The translations under genes and the position numbers were made by a program. From NCBI GenBank assembly GCA_964651515.1, contig CAZYYB010000004.1:1-64000 (forward strand): DNA of 64,000 nt. Reading direction: 5' to 3'. Of the stretch, positions 26,602 to 35,822 are shown piece by piece (position 1 is the stretch's first letter; every line of letters starts with the position of its first letter). The stretch comes from BOG-1184 sp964651515 (GTDB lineage: Bacteria; Fibrobacterota; Chitinivibrionia; Chitinivibrionales; Chitinispirillaceae). The notes below the pieces were generated by a model that made no database searches, had not been told where the DNA came from, and worked only from the letters and a program-made list of their open reading frames with translations.

Positions 26602-26899
26602 GGTTCATTCAATCCTTATCATTAATAACGTCAATAACTTCTTGCCCGGATGCACCACGTGAAGAATAACGTGCGTTACTGATTCATCGGAATGGTGAAA
26701 TATAACTCTTCCATCAAAGATGCCGTCTTTCAAAGACGGTCATGCCTGCCGCTTTAAAACTTATCCGGATACCGCCAGGGTGAATAACACCTGTTTATGG
26801 TACCTCGGCCGCACCATGAACGAATTTTTATAAGTTCCGGATGGTTGGAATTTCTCCCATTCCGCTGAATCAGCGTGCCTGAAAGCCCGGATATACGAG

Positions 26900-28714
26900 A
26901 TGTCGATGAATCTCAAACGATTCGGTTCACCAAGCCTCCTCTATCCGGTATTCCTCCTCGCGGTCTTTTTTTACCTCAGGTTCCGTGTCGATCCCTCCCT
27001 GTACGTCATTGCCCAGGAACCGGTCTTCGAATGGAAATCGGCATTCTTCGCCGACCGCCTCTCCTTTCCGGGCGGCATGGTCGACGCTTTGGCGGCCTTC
27101 CTGTCGCAGTATTTCATTCACCCCGCCATCGGCGCGGCGATCATCGCCCTGATCATCCTTTCCGTCGCTGTCGGGACGCTCCGGGTACTTCGATCCGCCG
27201 GAGCCGGGCAGGGGAGCGTGACACTGTCGCTGCTGCCGGCAGTGCTTGCGCTCGCGCTTCTGGGCAGCTACTACCACCGGCTTGCGACGACCATCGGCTT
27301 CTCCCTCGCCCTGTGGACCGCTGCCGTCTGTTGCACCGTATCCCCGGCCGGGTTTCGAACGCTCATTTTTTTCGCCTTTGCCTGCGCACTCTACGACGTT
27401 GCCGGCGCTCCGATGCTGCTCTTTGCCCTCATCGCCTCCCTTCACGAAATGGTCATCAGGAGGCGTTTTTTATCCGGAGCACTTTATGTAATCGTCGCGG
27501 CGGCTATCCCTTATGCGGCGGCGAGCTTCATGTTCCTGATCTCGCTGCGAAACGCCTACCTGCAAGGGCTTCCCTTCGGCGTCCCCGGATACAACCCCGT
27601 TGCCGCACCCTGGGCGACCTATGCAATCGTTCCGCTCTTAATCGCAGCCGTCGCGGTCGCCGGTCGTTTCGCACCGGCCGGAAAAAACCGGGGCACGCGG
27701 GAGCGGGTATTCGGAATTCTCGGCGCACTGGTACTCATCGTGGTGACGGCCGTATTCGTTGTCCCTTCGGTCAGCAGGATCGACCGTCTGTCGCTCCGGT
27801 TCTGCCGGATGAGTCGCGACGGGGAGTGGCAGCAGATCTACCGCGACTACCTGAAATACTCGCTCGACACCCGGACCACGGGCTTCGCGCTTGATGAAGC
27901 GCTTTATTACTCCGGACTCCTGCCGACCGACCTGTTCACCATGCCGCAGCATTTCGGCGACCAGGCGCTCCTGCTCTACGGCGCGAAGAGTACCGATCCG
28001 CTGAATCAGGATCCGTTCTTCTTCCTCTACCGGAGCGACCTCTACCGCCGCCTTGCCCTGGTCAACGAGGCCGAACAGTGGGCGTACGAGTCGGTCGGGC
28101 TCCGCGGCGAAACGCCCGGCGCGCTGCGGCAACTTGCCCTGCTCCATGCGGCGAAGGGTGAGCTGCCCGCCGCAAGGATCTGCCTGGCGCTTCTCGAAAC
28201 CATGCCGCTCGAAGCGTCGTGGGCGCGGGAGTTCAGGAAAAAGCTGGCCGACTCGACCCTCCCCGGCACCGTCGAAGAGCTGCAGGCCGCCATGCCCGCG
28301 GTCGATTATATCCGCAAGAGCGTGGGGCAGCCCTGCTCGGACCTCGAAGCCGCGGTCCGGCAGAATCGGCCCAACCGGATGGCCTTCGAATACTGCATGG
28401 CGTCGTATCTTTTACAGGGGAATGTCCGGAAGGTCGCCTCGCTCGCCGACTGCCTGGTGCCGCTCGGGTATCAGGCGATTCCCCGGCTTTACGAAGAGGC
28501 ACTGGTCATCCTTGCTTCTGCGGAACCCGGAGCGCTCCCGGCGGTGGCAAAGGGGATCGATCCGAAAACCATCGCCGATTACGTGAGTTTCAACCGGACC
28601 CTCGCGAAGTACCATGGGGATTTCGGCGCCGCGGACCATGAACTGCTGGACCGGTACTGGAACTCTTACTGGTACTACTGCTTCCACGATCTCGTGCCGG
28701 GGAAAAGGAAATGA
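26900..28714 (+). CDS. DUF6057-like polytopic membrane protein
   Basis: A 604-residue protein: about eight to ten transmembrane helices in the first 300 residues, then a roughly 300-residue soluble domain with helix-pair texture (for example LALVNEAEQWAYESVGLRGETPGALRQLALLHAAKGELPAARICL). The layout and N-terminus (PVFLLAVFFYLRFRVDPSLYVIAQEPVFEW) recall the DUF6057 proteins of Bacteroidota. Its stop codon overlaps the next gene's start by four bases, so it is coupled to the heme-propeller protein. The function of the family is unknown. The name rests on memory of family texture, so treat it as provisional. No strong ribosome site precedes the ATG at 26900; an ATG two codons on is possible. 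Confidence 0.75.
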   Translation: MSMNLKRFGSPSLLYPVFLLAVFFYLRFRVDPSLYVIAQEPVFEWKSAFFADRLSFPGGMVDALAAFLSQYFIHPAIGAAIIALIILSVAVGTLRVLRSAGAGQGSVTLSLLPAVLALALLGSYYHRLATTIGFSLALWTAAVCCTVSPAGFRTLIFFAFACALYDVAGAPMLLFALIASLHEMVIRRRFLSGALYVIVAAAIPYAAASFMFLISLRNAYLQGLPFGVPGYNPVAAPWATYAIVPLLIAAVAVAGRFAPAGKNRGTRERVFGILGALVLIVVTAVFVVPSVSRIDRLSLRFCRMSRDGEWQQIYRDYLKYSLDTRTTGFALDEALYYSGLLPTDLFTMPQHFGDQALLLYGAKSTDPLNQDPFFFLYRSDLYRRLALVNEAEQWAYESVGLRGETPGALRQLALLHAAKGELPAARICLALLETMPLEASWAREFRKKLADSTLPGTVEELQAAMPAVDYIRKSVGQPCSDLEAAVRQNRPNRMAFEYCMASYLLQGNVRKVASLADCLVPLGYQAIPRLYEEALVILASAEPGALPAVAKGIDPKTIADYVSFNRTLAKYHGDFGAADHELLDRYWNSYWYYCFHDLVPGKRK

Positions 28715-30321
28715 TAAAAAAGCCGCTATTCCTCGGCCTTGCGGCCGTAGCCATTGCCGGCGTCACCCTGGTCATACTGCATCGCAGCGCCGCCGGAACC
28801 ATCGGCGAGTGCACGGTCAGCACCGCCCCGGCCAGAATCGAACCGGATTACGCCGCGATCGTCATCCCCCCGAACTGCGCGCCGATGAATTTCACCATCG
28901 CCGAGAAGGGGGCCGGCTATTTCGTCGACCTGCACGGCAGCCGTGGCGGTTCGATCGGCATCGAGTCGCGCAGCGGCGACATTTCGATTCCGGTCGGCAA
29001 GTGGCGCCGCCTCCTGTCCGCGAACCGGGGCGCTACCGTGATGATCGATATCTTTGCCGAAACCGGCGAAAAAACCTGGACCCGGTTCCGTCCGATCGTC
29101 GACACGGTCGCCCGCGACAGTATCGACGACTACCTCGTGTACCGGCTGATTCCCCCGCTCTATACGCTCTACGGGAAGATGGGCATTTACGAACGCACCT
29201 TATCGACCTTTGCGGAACGGCCGCTCTGGCTCAACCGGATGTCGGACGACAACTGCATGAACTGCCACACGTTCAGGAACAACGATCCCGACTACATGGT
29301 CGCGCACATGCGCGGGGGAGCGGGAAACGGGACGCTCGTGGTGCAGGCCGGGCATGCGTTCAAGGTCAATACCGCGACCCCCTTCAATACGCCGGCCGGG
29401 TTTCCCGCCTGGCATCCCGACGGCAACCTGATCGCTTTCTCAGTCAATACGGTACGGCAGTTTTTCCACGCGGTCGGCGATAATCGCGAGGGCTTCGACA
29501 AGGGATCGAAGATCATCGTGTACAGCATTCCCGCCAATACCGTCACCTCGACGCCCGCCCTGGCCGACCGTGCGTTCCTGATCACCGAGCCGGAGTGGTC
29601 GCCGGACGGACGGTACCTGTACTACTGCCGCGCACCGCAGTACCCGGCCGACAGCATCGCGGCGTACTATACGAAAATTTTCTACGACCTGATGCGTATC
29701 CCCTACGATGCCGTGCAGGATACCTGGGGAGCGCCGGAGACGATTTTGTCGCATGAAAAAACCGGGCTGAGCTTCTCGTTTCCCCGGATATCGCCCGATG
29801 GAAGGTTCCTGCTCTGCTGCGCGATGCCATGGGGCGCCTTCCCGGTTTTTCGTCCGGGCGGCGACATCTGCCTTCTTGACCTGCGATCCATGCGGTACCG
29901 CAAGCTCGACGTGAATACCGGGGCGCCGGAGAGTTTTCCGTCGTGGTCCAGCAGGGGAGGATGGATCGTCTTCTCCAGCAAGCGGATCGACGGGATATGC
30001 GCCCGGCCGTATTTCAGCCGGGTCGACTCGAACGGCAATGCATCGAAGCCCTTTCTCCTGCCGCAGCGCGATCCGCACTTCTACGAATCGTTCCTGAAGA
30101 CCTATAACCTGCCCGAGTTTATCAAAAAACCGGTCGGCCTGTCGCCGCGCGCGCTGGTGCGGGCCTTTTACGATAATAAGCATAGCCGCAATGCGCAGCT
30201 CGATACGAAGCTCGCGGCGGTGGTTGCCGCAAGACAATCGGAGAAGCCTGCGGCGGTACCGGGCGGCGGCGGGGCGGGGGAGCCGTGGGGGAAGCAGGGA
30301 GGGGGAGGGACGGCGCATTGA
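28711..30321 (+). CDS. Exported beta-propeller (PD40/TolB-like) protein with one c-type heme site
   Basis: A 536-residue protein with an N-terminal anchor or signal (PLFLGLAAVAIAGVTLVIL). A single CxxCH heme-attachment site, CMNCH, sits at residues 182-186. PD40/TolB-type propeller repeats follow: FPAWHPDGNLIAFSVNT, TEPEWSPDGRYLYYC, FPRISPDGRFLLCCAMPWG and FPSWSSRGGWIVFSSK. The C-terminus is a low-complexity Gly/Ala tail. Its start overlaps the stop of the DUF6057-like gene (ATGA), marking a conserved-looking pair. A heme near a TolB-like propeller suggests periplasmic electron transfer or ligand sensing, but no enzyme activity can be named. No cytochrome c maturation genes are in the window. 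Confidence 0.82.
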   Translation: MIKKPLFLGLAAVAIAGVTLVILHRSAAGTIGECTVSTAPARIEPDYAAIVIPPNCAPMNFTIAEKGAGYFVDLHGSRGGSIGIESRSGDISIPVGKWRRLLSANRGATVMIDIFAETGEKTWTRFRPIVDTVARDSIDDYLVYRLIPPLYTLYGKMGIYERTLSTFAERPLWLNRMSDDNCMNCHTFRNNDPDYMVAHMRGGAGNGTLVVQAGHAFKVNTATPFNTPAGFPAWHPDGNLIAFSVNTVRQFFHAVGDNREGFDKGSKIIVYSIPANTVTSTPALADRAFLITEPEWSPDGRYLYYCRAPQYPADSIAAYYTKIFYDLMRIPYDAVQDTWGAPETILSHEKTGLSFSFPRISPDGRFLLCCAMPWGAFPVFRPGGDICLLDLRSMRYRKLDVNTGAPESFPSWSSRGGWIVFSSKRIDGICARPYFSRVDSNGNASKPFLLPQRDPHFYESFLKTYNLPEFIKKPVGLSPRALVRAFYDNKHSRNAQLDTKLAAVVAARQSEKPAAVPGGGGAGEPWGKQGGGGTAH

Positions 30322-30359
30322 AAGAGCGATGTGAAAAGGGGAGCGTGAACGGCGAATAA

Positions 30360-31913
30360 ATGATCCGATCGGCCGCAATCATCGTTCCGCCGCTCCGCGA
30401 TTTTTACTTTACGCGCCACCGGTTCTCCACGCTTGGCGCTGACATCGTGGCGACGCTCCTGGAGCGCGCCGGAATACGCGCGACCGTGCTCAACTTCCCG
30501 CTCATGAACGTGAAGGGGGCGCACATCGACCTTCCGACCGGGCTCGCCTACCTGAAGCCTTTTATTATCGAGGGCGAGACCGGCAGGCTCTCCTTCTTCA
30601 CCGGCTACCGCCGCTTCGGGCCCGACAACGATACCTGCGCCCGCATGGTAACGGCTCTCCTGCCGGACCTCTGCTTTTTCTCACTCTTCGCCTTCTGCTA
30701 TGCCGAGGATGCGCTTTCGCTTGCCGCCCGCTTCAAGCGCAGCCTGCCCGGGCTCCCGCTCGTCATCGGCGGGGCCGGAGCGAGTGCTAACCCGGACTAT
30801 TTCCTGCGAGGCGGGGCATTCGATTTCGTCCTGCCGGGAGAGGCTGAAGCGTGCCTTCCCCGGTTTCTCGAAGCGGTGCGGCAACCCATCCCTGATTTCC
30901 GGGGGGTTCCCGGACTGCTTCGCGCGCGCGCACACGGCGATTCGCCGGAGACGCACCGCCGTGCGTCCCTCAACGTGGCAGCCGCCGATGAAATGCTGCT
31001 ACCTTTGGTCAAAACCGCCGAATCCGCCCGGACGATGACTTTTGCGACCTCTCTTGCCCGCGGCTGTCCGAAGCGGTGCGACTTCTGTTCGAGCAGCCTG
31101 CTCTTCGGAAAAAAACTGCGGACCGTTCCGCTGAAGGCGCTCGGCGAACTGCTCAACGGCCGGTCCGACGAACTCGTACGGTCCGGCAAACGCATCGTCG
31201 TCAACATCGAAGACGACAACCTTCTCGGCGACGAACCGCTCTTCAAGGACGTTATTTCGCTCTTCCGGAAGCATCTCCCGGGTGTCGAGTTCGTCGCCGA
31301 AAACGGGCTCGACTATACCCAGCTCACCCCGGAGCTCTGTACCTGGCTTATCGATAGCGGGATGCGTAAATTCAACCTTTCGCTCGCCTCAACCAGTCCG
31401 GCCATCCTGCGTAATCGGGGCCGCGGCCTCGACCTCGAGTGCTATGAAAAGGTGCTCGCGCTTCTTGCCGGAAGAAATATCCCGAGCGTGACCTATGTCA
31501 TCTGCGGATTCGGGGAGGACCGGGCGGATACGGTCGCGGATTCCCTCCGTTACCTCGCCGACAAGCCGACCCTCATCGGCCTGTCGCCCTTCTATCCTGT
31601 TCCCGGACTACCCGGTTTCTCCGACCCGGCCATGTTCGACGCGCTCCCGGCGCTCCTCTGCTGCGGGTCGAGCATGTACCCCTGGAACGGATCGCTCTCC
31701 ACGGCAACCATGGTGACCGCGTTCAGGCTGGCGAGGTTGATCAATCTGGAAAAGAGCCCGGCCAGGAGCGATCCGGAGAGAGAAATCATCGGACGTACCC
31801 GAAAGGAAAGCCGACTCTTTACCCTCGTTAAAGAACGGAGCGGCAAGGCCGCGATCAGGGAAGTTCCGGAGATGGATGGGGAATTGATCCGAAAAACGGT
31901 GAAAAGGGAGTAA
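30360..31913 (+). CDS. B12-binding domain radical SAM protein (second, distinct)
   Basis: A 517-residue protein. The N-terminal 160 residues form a cobalamin-binding-like Rossmann domain (SAAIIVPPLRDFYFTRHRFSTLGADIVATLLERAG and LPLVIGGAGASANPDYFLRG). The radical SAM core begins TFATSLARGCPKRCDFCSSS, giving the CxxxCxxC cluster motif, followed by VVNIEDDNLLGDEPLFKDVI and RKFNLSLASTSPAILRNRGRG. It differs from the protein at 4486-6003 through most of its length. It follows the heme-propeller gene by 38 bases on the same strand, so it may belong to that operon. The substrate is unknown. Confidence 0.87.
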   Translation: MIRSAAIIVPPLRDFYFTRHRFSTLGADIVATLLERAGIRATVLNFPLMNVKGAHIDLPTGLAYLKPFIIEGETGRLSFFTGYRRFGPDNDTCARMVTALLPDLCFFSLFAFCYAEDALSLAARFKRSLPGLPLVIGGAGASANPDYFLRGGAFDFVLPGEAEACLPRFLEAVRQPIPDFRGVPGLLRARAHGDSPETHRRASLNVAAADEMLLPLVKTAESARTMTFATSLARGCPKRCDFCSSSLLFGKKLRTVPLKALGELLNGRSDELVRSGKRIVVNIEDDNLLGDEPLFKDVISLFRKHLPGVEFVAENGLDYTQLTPELCTWLIDSGMRKFNLSLASTSPAILRNRGRGLDLECYEKVLALLAGRNIPSVTYVICGFGEDRADTVADSLRYLADKPTLIGLSPFYPVPGLPGFSDPAMFDALPALLCCGSSMYPWNGSLSTATMVTAFRLARLINLEKSPARSDPEREIIGRTRKESRLFTLVKERSGKAAIREVPEMDGELIRKTVKRE

Positions 31914-32034
31914 CGAATAGTGAAAAGATGAATAAAAGCCTCCGGAGGGAGACCGGTCCGGGGTCTCCCTCCTTGCCCCTATCCCCGCTCATCGCCTATT
32001 TTTTATCGATACTCACGAAGGGAGTCACAAAAAA

Positions 32035-33876
32035 ATGTCATTCAAGCTTCGCAGTGCGACCACGACCGAGGGACGGCGCATGGCCGGTGCCCGCAGCCTG
32101 TGGCGGGCCAACGGCATGAAGGAATCGCAGATCGGTAAGCCGATTATCGCTGTGGTCAACTCGTTCACCCAGTTCGTTCCGGGCCATGTCCATCTTCACG
32201 AGATAGGACAGTTTGTCAAGCGGCTCATCGAAGAGCAGGGGTGTTTTGCCGCGGAGTTCAACACCATCGCCATCGACGACGGCATCGCCATGGGGCATGA
32301 CGGCATGCTCTACTCGCTGCCCTCGCGCGAACTGATCGCCGACAGCGTCGAGTATATGTGCAACGCCCACCAGGCCGACGCCATGATCTGCATCTCCAAC
32401 TGCGACAAAATCACGCCGGGAATGCTCATCGCGGCAATGCGGCTCAACATTCCGGCGATTTTCGTGTCCGGCGGCCCCATGGAGGCGGGGATCGGCAATG
32501 GGCGCAAGTACGATCTGATCGACGCCATGGTCATGGCGGCCGATAAAAACATTACCGACGAAGAGGTCACCTCGGTGGAGCTCGCGGCGTGTCCGACCTG
32601 CGGCAGCTGTTCCGGCATGTTCACCGCCAATTCCATGAATTGCCTCACCGAGGCGCTCGGCATGGCGTTGCCCGGCAACGGGACGGTCATGGCAACCCAT
32701 AAGGAGCGGCTGCGGCTCTTCGAACAGGCGGCGAAACGGATTGTGGCGCTTGCAACCGCCTATTACGAACGGGAAGACACATCGGTGCTGCCGCGGTCGA
32801 TCGGGACGCGGCAGGCGTTCCTGAACGCCATGGCGCTCGATATCGCCATGGGCGGCTCGACCAATACGGTCCTGCATCTTCTTGCGGTCGCGCGGTCGGC
32901 CGGGGTGGATTTCACGATGAAGGACATCGATGCCCTGTCGCGCAAGGTGCCGGTGCTCTGCAAGGTGGCCCCGAGTTCGCACTTCCACCTCGAAGACGTG
33001 CATCGCTCCGGCGGGGTCATGGCACTCATGGGAGAGCTGGAACGCAACGGTCTCATCGACGCCTCGGTACGCCGCGTCGACGCTCCGGGCCTCAAAATGG
33101 TTCTCGACGGGTACGATCTCATGAGCCCCCGGCTCCTGCCCGAGGCGACCCGTCTCTACAAAAGCGCTCCGGGCGGTATAGTCGGCAACCTCGTCCTCGG
33201 GTCGCAGGAGGTGTACTTTCCGTCGCTCGATCTCGATCGCAAGACCGGCTGCATCCGCGACTTCTCGCACTGTTACACGAAGGAGGGCGGCCTGGCGGTG
33301 CTCTTCGGCAACATCGCGGCCAGGGGGTGTATTGTCAAGACCGCCGGGGTCAGCGAATCGATCTTCAAATTTACCGGGACGGCGCGGGTGTACGATTCTC
33401 AGGAAAAAGCCGCCGAGGGAATTCTGAACGAGGTGCAGGCGGGCGACGTGGTGGTGATCCGCTACGAGGGTCCCAAGGGCGGGCCGGGGATGCAGGAGAT
33501 GCTGTATCCGACCGCCTATCTTAAGTCGCGCCACCTCGACAAAGAGTGTGCGCTTATCACGGACGGCCGTTTTTCGGGCGGTACCTCCGGCCTCTGCATC
33601 GGGCACGTCTCGCCCGAAGCGGCCTCGGGCGGCGAAATCGGACTGCTGCGCAACGGCGATACGATCGAAATCGACATTCCGAACCGCACCATCAACGTAC
33701 TCGTCAGCGAGGGCGACCTGGCCGACCGGAGGAACGAGGAGCTTGCGAAGGGACGTGAAGCCTTCAAACCGATCCGCGATCGGACGGTTTCCGAGGCGCT
33801 CCGGGCCTATGCCCTCTTCGCGGCTTCGGCCGACGAGGGAGCGGTGCGGGTAGTACCGGATGCACTTCAGGTTTAG
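32035..33876 (+). CDS. ilvD: Dihydroxy-acid dehydratase
   Basis: Dehydrates dihydroxyisovalerate and dihydroxymethylvalerate to the keto acids of valine, leucine and isoleucine synthesis; a cytoplasmic Fe-S enzyme. The 613-residue length is typical of the long IlvD form. Cluster and active-site motifs are CISNCDKITPGMLIAAMRL and CPTCGSCSGMFTANSMNCLTEALGMALPGNGT. The C-terminal KGGPGMQEMLYPTAYL and LITDGRFSGGTSGLCIGHVSPEAA also match. GAAGGGAG lies 11 bases upstream of the ATG. No other branched-chain gene is adjacent, so the gene stands apart from any ilv operon. Confidence 0.97.
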   Translation: MSFKLRSATTTEGRRMAGARSLWRANGMKESQIGKPIIAVVNSFTQFVPGHVHLHEIGQFVKRLIEEQGCFAAEFNTIAIDDGIAMGHDGMLYSLPSRELIADSVEYMCNAHQADAMICISNCDKITPGMLIAAMRLNIPAIFVSGGPMEAGIGNGRKYDLIDAMVMAADKNITDEEVTSVELAACPTCGSCSGMFTANSMNCLTEALGMALPGNGTVMATHKERLRLFEQAAKRIVALATAYYEREDTSVLPRSIGTRQAFLNAMALDIAMGGSTNTVLHLLAVARSAGVDFTMKDIDALSRKVPVLCKVAPSSHFHLEDVHRSGGVMALMGELERNGLIDASVRRVDAPGLKMVLDGYDLMSPRLLPEATRLYKSAPGGIVGNLVLGSQEVYFPSLDLDRKTGCIRDFSHCYTKEGGLAVLFGNIAARGCIVKTAGVSESIFKFTGTARVYDSQEKAAEGILNEVQAGDVVVIRYEGPKGGPGMQEMLYPTAYLKSRHLDKECALITDGRFSGGTSGLCIGHVSPEAASGGEIGLLRNGDTIEIDIPNRTINVLVSEGDLADRRNEELAKGREAFKPIRDRTVSEALRAYALFAASADEGAVRVVPDALQV

Positions 33877-33897
33877 TATCGATAGGTCAAAATTACC

Positions 33898-33938
33898 ATT
33901 CAGGCTGGGGAACCGCAAAGCGGTTCCCCAGCCTGAAT
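33898..33938. repeat. Perfect 19-bp palindrome, loop AAA
   Basis: ATTCAGGCTGGGGAACCGC, loop AAA, then its exact reverse complement (33920-33938). It fills most of the gap between ilvD and the next plus-strand gene. It shares the GGGGAACC...GGTTCCCC core with the palindromes at 8427 and 25339 but differs in outer stem and loop. There is no U-tract after it. Confidence 0.8.
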
Positions 33939-33960
33939 CCGCAAAAGTGTGATTTAAACG

Positions 33961-35817
33961 ATGGCACCTTCCCGTACCACATCCTCCCCATTTACTTCAA
34001 CTTCTCACCGCAATCGTCTCATCCTTTCCTGTACAGCTCTTTTCATTATCGTCTCGCTCGCCTTCGCCCCCGCCGTCGGGAACGGGTTTACTAATTGGGA
34101 TGACGATGTTTATGTGACCGGCAATGCCGACCTGCAGGGGAGCCCGCTCCATGCCGTTGCGAAATTCTTCACCGCAACCTATGCGTGTAACTACCAGCCC
34201 CTCACCATGCTGTCGTACCTCGCGGATTTCTCTCTCTTCGGACTGCGGCCGTGGGGATACCATCTCACCGGCGTCCTTTTCCACGCACTCAATTGCCTGC
34301 TCCTCTTCTTCATCGTCTACCGTCTCTCGCGCAGGACCACGGTTGCCTTTCTTGCCGCCCTGCTTTTCGGGCTACACCCGCTGCGGGTGGAATCGGTCGC
34401 CTGGGTTGCCGCCCGCAAGGATGTCGTATCGGCATTTTTCTACTTCTGCGCCGTTCTCCTGTACCTTTATTATAAGGGAGCGGGGAGACGTCGGTATTAT
34501 TTCCTCTGCCTCGGTGCGTTTGTCGGTGCGCTGCTCTCGAAGCCGGTGGCCGTCAGCCTGCCGATTGCGCTGCTCCTGCTCGATTACCTTGAAAAGCGCA
34601 CGTTCTCAAAGAAATTGCTGCTCGAAAAAATTCCTTTTTTTACCGGCGCGGCGGTTTTCTCGGTTGTTACCATTCTCGTCCAGAAGGGCGGCGGCGCGCT
34701 GGCCGGGTTGTCATCGCTTACTCTGGGGGAGCGGATCGGGCTCCCTTTTTACGGGCTGGTTTTTTATCCGTTCAAGACGGTTTTTCCGTTCCGGCTCTGC
34801 GCTTTCTACCATTTTCCACCGATCCCCGGCCCGTTTTTGACCCTCGGCCTCATCGCATCACCCCTTATCGTGGCCGGGGCGGCGATCATGCTCTTCCGGT
34901 ACCGGTCGCGAAGCAGGGTCGCGGTCTTTGCCGCCCTGTTCTACCTGGTAACGGTCGCACCGATGCTCCAGGTGGTCACGGTGGGCTATGCGGCCGTTGC
35001 CGAGCGCTATTCCTATATTCCACTTGTCGGCATGTCCTATGCCGGGGCGATGGCACTCCGGCGCCTTGCGGATCGCACCGGGAGGCGTTTTGTCGCTTTG
35101 CTCTGCATCGCGCTCCTGCTGTTCTGGGCAAGCCTCACCGTTGCCCGCTGCCGGGTCTGGAAGGACGGCCTGGCGCTGTGGAACGATGTCATTGCTGTCT
35201 GTCCGAGCGCCTCCGCGTATAATAACCGCGGGCTTGTTTACGAAGGGCTTGGCAGGGGGAAGACCGCCATGGCCGATTTCGTTGCCGCCGGAGCGATGGA
35301 TCCGGGCTGGGCCCCGGCGTATAATAATATCGGGCTTTTGTACGCCGGATGGGCGCTTGAGGAGCGAGACACCGGCGCAGGGCGGGGGGCCATGGCGGAT
35401 TCGAGCATCGCCTATTTTACCCGGGCGATAACGCGCGATTCAACCTATGCATATGCCTATGACAATCTTGGAAATATGGACGGCGAACGGAAACGGTTCG
35501 CGGATGCAATCCGGGAATTCACCCGTGCGATCGCCCTCCAGCCGCGCGTCCCGGAATTTTATTACGATCGCGGTTCCGCCTACCGGGAGACCGGATCGCC
35601 GGATGCCGCCATTGCGGATTTTTCCGCCGCCCTGAGCCTCAAGCCGGGGTTTGCATCGGCACTGAACGACCGGGGTCTTGCGTATGTACAAAAGGGCACG
35701 TATCGCCTTGCAATCGAGGATTTTTCATCGGCGCTCGCCATCAATCCGAACGATGCCGACGTACGGAATAACCTGAATCAGGTCAGGTCGTTTGTGGGGA
35801 CGCAGGGGTCTCCCTGA
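33961..35817 (+). CDS. TMTC-like membrane GT-C/TPR protein
   Basis: A 618-residue protein. The first 390 residues carry about ten transmembrane helices of GT-C type, with the acidic loop GNGFTNWDDDVYVTGN right after helix 1 (a DD/DE motif used by GT-C enzymes for catalysis), then YHLTGVLFHALNCLLLFFIVY and LFGLHPLRVESVAWVAARKDV, hallmarks of the TMTC group of O-mannosyltransferases and bacterial relatives. The C-terminal 220 residues hold about five TPR repeats (SAYNNRGLVYEGLGRGKTAMADF, EFYYDRGSAYRETGSPDAAIADF). Eukaryotic TMTCs mannosylate cadherins; a protein O-glycosylation role here is inference. No good ribosome site precedes the ATG at 33961. Confidence 0.82.
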   Translation: MAPSRTTSSPFTSTSHRNRLILSCTALFIIVSLAFAPAVGNGFTNWDDDVYVTGNADLQGSPLHAVAKFFTATYACNYQPLTMLSYLADFSLFGLRPWGYHLTGVLFHALNCLLLFFIVYRLSRRTTVAFLAALLFGLHPLRVESVAWVAARKDVVSAFFYFCAVLLYLYYKGAGRRRYYFLCLGAFVGALLSKPVAVSLPIALLLLDYLEKRTFSKKLLLEKIPFFTGAAVFSVVTILVQKGGGALAGLSSLTLGERIGLPFYGLVFYPFKTVFPFRLCAFYHFPPIPGPFLTLGLIASPLIVAGAAIMLFRYRSRSRVAVFAALFYLVTVAPMLQVVTVGYAAVAERYSYIPLVGMSYAGAMALRRLADRTGRRFVALLCIALLLFWASLTVARCRVWKDGLALWNDVIAVCPSASAYNNRGLVYEGLGRGKTAMADFVAAGAMDPGWAPAYNNIGLLYAGWALEERDTGAGRGAMADSSIAYFTRAITRDSTYAYAYDNLGNMDGERKRFADAIREFTRAIALQPRVPEFYYDRGSAYRETGSPDAAIADFSAALSLKPGFASALNDRGLAYVQKGTYRLAIEDFSSALAINPNDADVRNNLNQVRSFVGTQGSP

Positions 35818-35822
35818 TCGGT

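Noticed and set aside
26605..26733. 42-codon frame on the minus strand just before alaA (ends in LLTLLMIRIE)
   Set aside because: It needs a TTG start without a ribosome site and has no recognisable relative; it could be a leader peptide or a remnant, but support is too thin.
32038..33918. 626-codon open frame antisense to ilvD
   Set aside because: It mirrors a highly conserved gene and has no recognisable motifs; high-GC shadow frame.
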